This document shows, piece by piece, positions 1-5,520 of a DNA stretch of 5,520 nt. The notes beneath the pieces were generated by a model. That model was given only the letters and a program-made list of their open reading frames with translations, did not search any database and had not been told where the DNA came from. Position numbers and translations under genes: made by a program. The stretch lies in contig RGVM01000210.1 in the NCBI GenBank assembly GCA_010027295.1, positions 1 through 5,520 of the forward strand, read 5' to 3'. Position 1 is the first letter of the stretch, and each line of letters starts with the position of its first letter. The DNA comes from Chitinophagia bacterium (GTDB lineage: Bacteria; Bacteroidota; Bacteroidia; Chitinophagales; Chitinophagaceae).

Positions 1-3000
1 GCTCCGTGTAGCACCGCCTTCAACCGGATGAAGGCCTTCCGATCCCTGGGCACGGCCTCCAATGCGTTTCTGACAAGGTTCGTGAAGAGCCGGTTCATCT
101 GTGTCCGGTCGGCGAAAAGCAGAATAGGCTCCGTCGGCAGGTCGCAGCTGACCTCGGCACCTACGGTCATGCCGTGCAGTACAGCCACCGAGGAGATGAC
201 GCCCCTGAGGTCGAAATGCGTGTTCTCGGAGTGCCCAATGTTCGCGAACTCCGAGAAGTCCCCTGCAATATGCGAAAGGTGCTCGATGTGCTCTATTAGG
301 GTGGCGGCCATCTTCACAGACATGTCACGGAAATTGGGCTCGTTCCTATCGATGGCCAGTTGCAACCGCTGGATACTCAGCTTCATCGGCGTAAGAGGAT
401 TCTTGATCTCGTGCGCCACCTGCTGCGCCATCTCGCGCCATGCACCCTCCCGCTCCTGCGTGGCCAGGGCTTCGGCACTGGCCTTCAGCTTGTGGACCAT
501 CTGGTTGTACTGCCTTACCAGCACGCCAATCTCGTCTTTCCTGTCCCATCGGATCTCCTCGTTCTGGCCGAGCAGGCTGAGCTCCTCCATCCTCTTGCCG
601 ATCGAGGTGAGAGACCGAGTGATGCGACTGGTGATCAACACCGAGATGACACCTGAGATGAGGAATACGAAGGTGTTCAGGTTGATCAATGCGACGAGGA
701 AGCCCGAGATCTCCTGACGCAACCCCCGGTTGGAGGCGAAATAGGGAATGTTCACATAGGCTTGTGGCGACGATCCCGGCATACGGAATGACCGGTAGAT
801 GCTCATATAGGAGAGCTGGCCGTAAACCTCCGTCTGCACATACTGCACCTTGCCCTGGCGCTGCATTCGCCAATAGGCGACGGGGTTCATCCTTCGGCTC
901 AGGATGCCCTCGTCATAGACGAAGGGCAGCGAGGAGGCCAGCAACTCACCGCCCGGCCCGTACACGTTCACATCCGTATTGTGAGCCTCGGAGATGTCCT
1001 CCGCGAGCGACTGGAGCGACTCAAAAGGCCGGATGCCGGGTTCGTCACTGGAAGAGGAGAGACGGTATTCAAACTCAGCCGAGATCGACTGCAGGGATCT
1101 GCTGAGCATCTCTCGATTGCCCGTATCGTAACGGTCGATGAAAAAAAATATCGTCACCGCACCAATGACCAGAAAGGAGAACAGGCTGAAGAGGATGACC
1201 GTGCCGTGTATCTGGCGGCGGATGCTCAGGCCGCTTGCCATGCGGAGCATCGCCCGAGGATCGAAACGGGAACGGACCACGTAGCTAGCCAGCTGGAAGA
1301 TTGCCACAAGCAATAGCGATGCGCAAAAGATGTAACCGAACAGGGTGATGCCTTCCAGGAGGTGCCGGCTGCGACGTGCGATGATGACCACCTTGCTGGC
1401 GTCCACACGATGCCAGAGCACTTCGTGTCCGTCCTCGCGCCTCCAGTCGAACCTGTCCGCTGGCACCTGCTGCGGGCTCAGGCTGATGGGAAAATCATAG
1501 TCATTCCGGCTAAGCTTAAGCTGGAGACTGTCATAGACGGCATAGGCGTAACCATATTGCCGGTCGAGCACCATACCGCCGGATTGGCGCACCAGCTCAG
1601 GATAGAGGGCCTCCTCGCGGAAAGGTCTCGGGCTGGACAGCATGAAGAGGATGGCACGAATACTGTCCGCGCCGTCCCTAACCTCGCGCCGGTAGATATA
1701 GCTGAAGCTAGTGAAGTCTTCCTCATAATAGCGCATTCCCGATACGCCGGTCTTGCTCGCTTGCAGGGAATATATGGTGTTGAGCGTATCATAGCTGATG
1801 CGGTCCGAAGGGGAGAAAGGCAAGCCCTTGGCATCGTATAGCAGGATCCTCGTGTCGAAACGATTGGTAAACCCCATGAAGTTGGCGGACACGATGCTGT
1901 CCTTCAGCCGCTGCGCCAGTCCGGGATTCCGCAAACGGTCCAGGTTTGCGAGGATCAGTCCGTCACCGATGGAAGAAGTGGCGATATCGACCAGGTAGTC
2001 GCCCGCAGGATCTGTCTGCCTGGCCAGCTTCACGGCGGCCTCCTGCCGCATCAGCATCTCACGGCTCCGGTTCTCTGTGTACAGGATGCCTGTGATTGAT
2101 GCGGCAAAGAACACCAGCCATCCAACAATACCCTGTCCGACCTGCAGCGATTCGCTCCGGGAGCGGAGCCCCAGCGACAGCCAGCGGTACAACAGTAGCC
2201 ATATCAGCAGCGAAATACCGAAGACGCGGTCATGGGAAGGAACGAAAAACGTCAGCATCAGGAGCCCCGCGGCGGCAGTCAACAGCAGGTCCACGTACAG
2301 GGTACGGGGCGAAGGGTCCCGGAACCACCTGAAAAGCATCTGGCTCAGGATGAAATACCCCATCGAAAGGCAGACGATGGTGAAGAAACCTACGACGGTG
2401 TAGCCATCCATACGGAAGAAGTCGGTCACATCGTAGGAGATCTCGGAGTCGGAGACCAGCCGACGAACGGTATCCCCTGCCAGCCAGGTGGCGGTCACAA
2501 GGACAATGGCGCCCAGCACGGAGCGCATACGTTCCCGCCTCCGGTTCAGAGAATTCGCCAGATTCGGTCGGCCGAGGAAAGACTGTGCCAGCAACACGAC
2601 CCACACGAACAGCAGCGAGTTCAGCAGCAGGTCACCGAGCGACCGTGAGAAAAAGCCTGCTCGAAAGGTGATGGGATCGAAGATGGGAAGACCGCCAAAT
2701 ACCCATTGCGAGGGCAGGAGGTAGGTGACGATGCGCAGGGCTAGGATGGCAGAAACTAGGCATCCCAGCGAAATGGCGGGTCCCACATACCGCTGTACGC
2801 CGAGGGCAACCATATGCAGGTAGAAACACATGAGCAGGGCGCCCAGCAGCCTCAGGGCGATGACGATCCATCCCCCTCCACCCTTGGAGGTCTCCGGCTT
2901 GGGCTCGATGCGGTACACGACGCGACCATCACTACTTCGGATGGGGATATCCTTCACCGATATCGAGATCCGATAGTTCGTTTCCACGTCGGGGGCGCCT

Positions 3001-3518
3001 GCGAACCCCTTTCTGAGATAGTCGTTCTCGAGGAAATAATCGCTCCTGATTGGTACGAGTCCGCAAAGTGTCCAGTCCCTCACCCCACCTATGACGACCC
3101 TCCGCCGGATGAACTCGTACTGCCCGTTAGGCATCTCCGCCAAATACTCGTCGTTCGAAGGTGCAAGCATGACATCCATGGGGATGGCCCGCTGCGTATT
3201 CCAATATGTGAGCACGGGAACGGAGCCCGGAGGTGTTCGGTACAGATAGATGCCGACTTCGAGCGAAGTGAGCTTCAGCATGTCATCCTCTCTGAGGGAA
3301 TCCCCGGCCATGCGGCGCAGGAGGAGGGTGTCGGTCAATACGTTGGCGAAGTCCAGCTCCTGACGCTGCAGGTACTGCTGCAGGGTCCGCTGTACACCCG
3401 CCGGGGACGTGCTGTAGGAGAAGTAATTGCTGAAGATGAACGAGAACGTGTAGAGCCATGCCGAGATGATCGGCAGATATGCGTAGCGATAGATGGTATC
3501 CGTGAGAAGCCGCTTCAC
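1..3518 (-). CDS. Large multi-pass sensor histidine kinase, NtrY-like (3' end cut by window edge)
   Basis: Inner-membrane sensor kinase that should autophosphorylate on His and pass the phosphate to a response regulator; signal and partner are unknown. By eye I read 12 membrane segments (near residues 12-33, 216-238, 246-270, 296-318, 334-351, 373-396, 408-428, 435-453, 467-482, 722-745, 773-793, 940-962). Arg/Lys-rich short loops fall on the cytoplasmic side, which supports this topology. Three long extracytoplasmic regions result (about 34-215, 483-720, 794-938). HAMP follows (about 963-1015, with DEIG at 995-998), then the H-box VAHEIKNPLTPMKLS with phospho-acceptor His1036, then the N-box NLVRNALEA with Asn1147 and Asn1151. 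The G-boxes lie beyond base 1; 1172 codons are visible without a stop. The GTG start is well fixed, because an in-frame TAA sits at 3531-3533 and no other start lies between. It begins 34 bp after mazG, so an operon is likely. The kinase class is certain; the NtrY-like label rests on the HAMP/H-box style. Confidence 0.94.
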   Translation of the reverse strand, partial: MKRLLTDTIYRYAYLPIISAWLYTFSFIFSNYFSYSTSPAGVQRTLQQYLQRQELDFANVLTDTLLLRRMAGDSLREDDMLKLTSLEVGIYLYRTPPGSVPVLTYWNTQRAIPMDVMLAPSNDEYLAEMPNGQYEFIRRRVVIGGVRDWTLCGLVPIRSDYFLENDYLRKGFAGAPDVETNYRISISVKDIPIRSSDGRVVYRIEPKPETSKGGGGWIVIALRLLGALLMCFYLHMVALGVQRYVGPAISLGCLVSAILALRIVTYLLPSQWVFGGLPIFDPITFRAGFFSRSLGDLLLNSLLFVWVVLLAQSFLGRPNLANSLNRRRERMRSVLGAIVLVTATWLAGDTVRRLVSDSEISYDVTDFFRMDGYTVVGFFTIVCLSMGYFILSQMLFRWFRDPSPRTLYVDLLLTAAAGLLMLTFFVPSHDRVFGISLLIWLLLYRWLSLGLRSRSESLQVGQGIVGWLVFFAASITGILYTENRSREMLMRQEAAVKLARQTDPAGDYLVDIATSSIGDGLILANLDRLRNPGLAQRLKDSIVSANFMGFTNRFDTRILLYDAKGLPFSPSDRISYDTLNTIYSLQASKTGVSGMRYYEEDFTSFSYIYRREVRDGADSIRAILFMLSSPRPFREEALYPELVRQSGGMVLDRQYGYAYAVYDSLQLKLSRNDYDFPISLSPQQVPADRFDWRREDGHEVLWHRVDASKVVIIARRSRHLLEGITLFGYIFCASLLLVAIFQLASYVVRSRFDPRAMLRMASGLSIRRQIHGTVILFSLFSFLVIGAVTIFFFIDRYDTGNREMLSRSLQSISAEFEYRLSSSSDEPGIRPFESLQSLAEDISEAHNTDVNVYGPGGELLASSLPFVYDEGILSRRMNPVAYWRMQRQGKVQYVQTEVYGQLSYMSIYRSFRMPGSSPQAYVNIPYFASNRGLRQEISGFLVALINLNTFVFLISGVISVLITSRITRSLTSIGKRMEELSLLGQNEEIRWDRKDEIGVLVRQYNQMVHKLKASAEALATQEREGAWREMAQQVAHEIKNPLTPMKLSIQRLQLAIDRNEPNFRDMSVKMAATLIEHIEHLSHIAGDFSEFANIGHSENTHFDLRGVISSVAVLHGMTVGAEVSCDLPTEPILLFADRTQMNRLFTNLVRNALEAVPRDRKAFIRLKAVLHG

Positions 3519-3524
3519 AACGAT

Positions 3525-3528
3525 TCCT
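3525..3528 (-). promoter_or_regulatory. Possible ribosome binding site for the kinase GTG start
   Basis: AGGA lies six bases upstream of the GTG at 3518. It is short, and Bacteroidota often initiate without strong Shine-Dalgarno pairing, so its role is uncertain. It supports the GTG start together with the in-frame TAA just upstream. The same AGGA can pair with TCCT at 3533-3536 across an AAAC loop. Confidence 0.4.
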
Positions 3529-3552
3529 GTTTAGGAGGTCGGCAGACAGTCA

Positions 3553-4377
3553 TCAGGCATCGCCGCCGCCATCACCCCCTTTGCCCGACGCCTTCTTGAC
3601 CTCGTCCCATATCGCATCCATCTCAGCGAGCGTGAGCTCCTGCAATGGCTTGCCTGCCCCGAGAGCGAGGGCCTCCATCCGCCGGAAGCGGTCGGAGAAC
3701 TTTCGGTTGGTGCGCTCGAGTGCCATCTCCGGATCCACCCCGATAAAGCGGCTGTAGTTCACGAGTGAGAACAGCAGATCACCGAACTCCTCCTCCACCC
3801 GGGCATGGGCATCGGCCATTGCCGAATCGGCGGCGCGTTCGACCAGGGCCTGCTGCAGCTCGGCCTCCTCCTCTCGCACCTTCTCCCATACCTGTGCCGG
3901 CTCTTCCCATTCGAAGCCTACCTGGGCCGCCTTCTCCTGCAGCCTGACGGCCTTCACCATCGCGGGTAGCGAAGCAGGTACGCCCCCCAGCACGGAGGTC
4001 TTGCCCTCCTTCATCTTGAGCTTCTCCCAGTTACGCTTCACCTCCTCCTCATCGGCCACTTGGATGTCGCCGTAGATGTGCGGGTGACGCTTCACCAGCT
4101 TGTCGCAGATGCCGTCGATGACCTCCTCCAGGGTGAAACGCCCCTGCTCCCGGCCTATCCGGGCGTAGAAGACGATGTGCAGGAGCATGTCGCCCAGCTC
4201 CTCTCGTATGCCGTCCCAGTCGGCACCCGCAATCGCGTCCGCCAACTCGTAGGTCTCCTCGATGGTAAGCGTGCGCAGACTCTCGACGGTCTGCTTTCGG
4301 TCCCAGGGGCACCGCTCCCGCAATTCGTCCATGATGGTCTTCAGGCGTAGGAACTTCTCGGGGAGCGTCTGGGTCAT
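3553..4377 (-). CDS. mazG: MazG nucleoside triphosphate pyrophosphohydrolase
   Basis: Cytoplasmic Mg-dependent enzyme that hydrolyses (d)NTPs to the monophosphate and pyrophosphate. In E. coli it is a house-cleaning enzyme and has been linked to lowering ppGpp. The 274-residue protein is close to the usual length of about 260 and has the tandem two-domain layout. The N-terminal half has the family CPWD motif (23-26), EETYE (40-44) and EELGD (59-63), giving the metal-binding ExxE and ExxD pairs, followed by KRHPHIYGD (96-104). The C-terminal half has KVREEEAEL (166-174) and EEEFGD (195-200), the second acidic set. The ATG start agrees with the N-terminus of the E. coli protein and lies about 44 bases downstream of a Bacteroidota-type -7 element. 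No clear Shine-Dalgarno is visible. The C-terminus ends in a short Gly/Asp-rich tail (265-274) that I do not associate with the family core. It lies between the ABC-F gene and the kinase, and probably heads a transcript with the latter. Confidence 0.95.
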   Translation of the reverse strand: MTQTLPEKFLRLKTIMDELRERCPWDRKQTVESLRTLTIEETYELADAIAGADWDGIREELGDMLLHIVFYARIGREQGRFTLEEVIDGICDKLVKRHPHIYGDIQVADEEEVKRNWEKLKMKEGKTSVLGGVPASLPAMVKAVRLQEKAAQVGFEWEEPAQVWEKVREEEAELQQALVERAADSAMADAHARVEEEFGDLLFSLVNYSRFIGVDPEMALERTNRKFSDRFRRMEALALGAGKPLQELTLAEMDAIWDEVKKASGKGGDGGGDA

Positions 4378-4420
4378 TCGGGGGTTGTTTCGGTCCGGAA
4401 ACGTTGGAAAGGGCCGATAT

Positions 4421-4428
4421 CAAATATA
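4421..4428 (-). promoter_or_regulatory. Candidate Bacteroidota -7 promoter element for mazG
   Basis: TATATTTG on the minus strand matches the TAnnTTTG -7 consensus used by the primary sigma factor of Bacteroidota. It is 43 bases upstream of the mazG ATG, implying a 5' leader of roughly 35-40 bases. I find no convincing TTTG-type -33 element at the usual spacing; the region there is GC-rich, apart from TTTCC-like stretches. It would drive mazG and, by read-through, the kinase. Confidence 0.45.
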
Positions 4429-4473
4429 CGGAAACGGGAAACGCATCGCCCTGTCCCGGGCGGCGCCTTTCAA

Positions 4474-4496
4474 CCTGAGTGGCCAAGGCCCTCAAG
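4474..4496 (-). terminator. Possible hairpin downstream of the ABC-F gene
   Basis: Imperfect inverted repeat starting 10 bases after the ABC-F stop codon. On the minus strand CTTGAGGGCC faces GGCCACTCAGG, with one G-U pair and one bulged A. The innermost pairs would open to leave a small loop. No T-tract follows, so it is not a canonical intrinsic terminator. It may only weakly end or process the upstream transcript. This and the candidate promoter account for the 128-bp intergenic gap. Confidence 0.3.
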
Positions 4497-4505
4497 CCCG
4501 CTTCG

Positions 4506-5520
4506 TCACGCATACATCTCCTCGCGCATGGCCTTCACCCGCGCATCCTCCATGTACTCGTCGAAGGTCATCAGGCGGTCAATGATTCCCTTGGGGGTGA
4601 GCTCGATGATGCGATTGGCCACCGTCTGCATGAATGTATGGTCGTGTGAGGTGAGCAGCACGACGCCCGGGAAGCTGATGCATCCCTCGTTGAAACTCTG
4701 GATACTCTCCAGGTCGAGGTGGTTGGTGGGCTGATCGAGCATGATCAGGTTGGGGTTCTGCAGCATCATGCGACTGAGCATGCATCGGACCTTCTCGCCG
4801 CCAGATAGCACGTCGGTGCGCTTGAGGATGTCCTCGCCGCTGAAGAGCATCTTGCCCAGGAAGCCTCGCAGGAAGGGCTCGTCGGCATCCGTCACATGGG
4901 GAGGCACGAACTGTCGAAGCCATTCGATGAGCGGTAGCCCCTCCATGAAGAAGGCGGAATTCTCCTGCGGCAGGTAGGCTCGCGTGATGGTGGTGCCCCA
5001 CTCGTATGTGCCGGCGTCGGCAGCGGCCTCGGCATTGACGATGGAGAAGAAGACCGTCACAGCCAGCGGGTCGCGACTGACGAAGGCGACCTTGTCGCCT
5101 TTGTTGAGGCTGAAGGATACTTTGTCGAAAAGTACCCGACCATCGACCGACTTTCTGAGACCGTCCACATTCAGTATCTGGTTGCCGACCTCGCGCTGCG
5201 GCTGGAAGATGATACCGGGATACTTGCGGTTGGAGGGCTCTATCTGTTCGATGGTGAGCTTCTCCAGGGCCTTCTTGCGGGCCGTGGCCTGACGCGACTT
5301 GGAGGCGTTGGCGCTGAAACGGGCGATGAAGTCGAGCAGGGCCTGCCGCTTGTCCTCCACCTTCTTGTTGCGGTCGCTCAGCTGTCGCGCCATGAGCTGC
5401 GAAGACTCGTACCAGAACGTGTAGTTGCCTGTGAAGACCTTTATCTTCTGGCGGTCGACGTCGGCGACATGGGTACAGACGGCATCCAGGAAGTGGCGGT
5501 CATGGCTCACCACCAGGACG
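4506..5520 (-). CDS. ybiT: YbiT-type ABC-F ATPase, 3' part (5' end beyond window)
   Basis: ABC-F proteins are soluble twin-ATPase proteins that bind the ribosomal E site and act on stalled or initiating ribosomes; they are not transporters. The visible part opens with the H-switch of ATPase domain 1 (VVSHDRHFLDAV) and continues through a charged linker containing RFSANASKSRQATARKKAL, nearly identical to E. coli YbiT as I recall it. ATPase domain 2 follows, with YLPQENSAFF (Q-loop), LSGGEK signature, LIMLDQPTNHLD (Walker B and D-loop) and the H-switch LLTSHDH. It ends in a short tail without an extended C-terminal domain, as in YbiT. Two things are odd: the Walker A position of domain 2 reads SRDPLAVTV (5052-5078), without the P-loop glycines or Lys, and the catalytic Glu after Walker B is Gln (4731-4733). 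The frame is open to the right edge, so the true start, domain 1 and its arm are not visible. The GTG at 5513 is internal, not a start. Confidence 0.92.
   Translation of the reverse strand, partial: VLVVSHDRHFLDAVCTHVADVDRQKIKVFTGNYTFWYESSQLMARQLSDRNKKVEDKRQALLDFIARFSANASKSRQATARKKALEKLTIEQIEPSNRKYPGIIFQPQREVGNQILNVDGLRKSVDGRVLFDKVSFSLNKGDKVAFVSRDPLAVTVFFSIVNAEAAADAGTYEWGTTITRAYLPQENSAFFMEGLPLIEWLRQFVPPHVTDADEPFLRGFLGKMLFSGEDILKRTDVLSGGEKVRCMLSRMMLQNPNLIMLDQPTNHLDLESIQSFNEGCISFPGVVLLTSHDHTFMQTVANRIIELTPKGIIDRLMTFDEYMEDARVKAMREEMYA

Noticed and set aside
28..717. 229-codon open frame on the plus strand
   Set aside because: It lies wholly antisense to the HAMP and H-box region of the kinase. 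Its Ser/Arg/Cys-rich translation looks like no protein family, and there is no ribosome site; it is a GC-rich shadow.
346..873. 175-codon minus-strand open frame
   Set aside because: It is an out-of-frame reading of the kinase gene, whose true frame carries HAMP and the H-box over the same bases.
1513..1522. Perfect palindrome AGCTTAAGCT
   Set aside because: It lies inside the kinase coding frame (Leu-Lys-Leu codons), is short, and is not repeated; probably chance.
3531..3538. TTAGGAGG on the plus strand, a strong Shine-Dalgarno look-alike
   Set aside because: No suitable start codon follows at normal spacing and no plus-strand gene is supported.
2814..3599. 261-codon open frame on the plus strand spanning the mazG-kinase junction
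   Set aside because: It is antisense to the conserved kinase frame and the mazG end, its His/Asp/Arg-rich composition is typical of a shadow frame, and there is no recognisable motif.
4455..4468. GC-rich self-complementary stretch (CCCGGG and GGCGCC) in the intergenic gap
   Set aside because: The palindromes are only six bases each with no spacer for a loop and no T-tract; not enough for an operator or terminator call.
4049..4513. 154-codon minus-strand open frame overlapping the mazG start and the intergenic gap
   Set aside because: It is out of frame with mazG, Arg/Gly/His-rich, and would overlap the ABC-F stop; the mazG frame has all the family motifs.
5511..5513. GTG as a possible start of the ABC-F gene
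   Set aside because: The frame stays open to the right edge and the protein there is the middle of an ABC-F (H-switch of domain 1), so this codon is internal.

Overview
The window carries three genes, all on the minus strand, so transcription runs from the right edge to the left. They are, in order: the 3' part of a YbiT-type ABC-F ATPase (4506 to beyond 5520), a complete mazG (3553-4377), and a very large membrane sensor histidine kinase (start at 3518, running off the left edge before its stop codon). The plus strand shows only antisense shadows. I see no tRNA, rRNA, CRISPR array, insertion sequence or phage remnant.

The organism is most likely a member of the Bacteroidota with fairly GC-rich DNA. 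The reasons are: a TAnnTTTG-type -7 promoter element upstream of mazG (4421-4428); no clear Shine-Dalgarno before the mazG ATG; a multi-pass NtrY-like kinase whose sensor segments resemble ones I recall from Bacteroidota; and an ABC-F whose second nucleotide site is degenerate in a way I also recall from that phylum. The last two are from memory and were not checked against a database.

Layout: the ABC-F end contains the end of ATPase domain 1, the basic interdomain linker and all of ATPase domain 2. A 128-bp gap follows, with a possible hairpin and the candidate mazG promoter. mazG is then followed after only 34 bp by the kinase, which starts at GTG. mazG and the kinase are probably co-transcribed. 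The kinase reads as one uninterrupted frame of 1172 codons with about 12 predicted membrane segments, three sizeable extracytoplasmic regions, HAMP, the phosphorylated-His domain and the first part of the ATPase domain (through the N-box). Its last ATPase motifs and any partner response regulator lie outside the window.

Together the genes suggest a housekeeping and stress neighbourhood: ribosome-associated ATPase, nucleotide-pool cleansing, and envelope sensing. The functional link is inference only. The two points most worth following up are the natural loss of catalytic residues in the second ABC-F ATPase site and the unusual three-sensor, 12-pass layout of the kinase.
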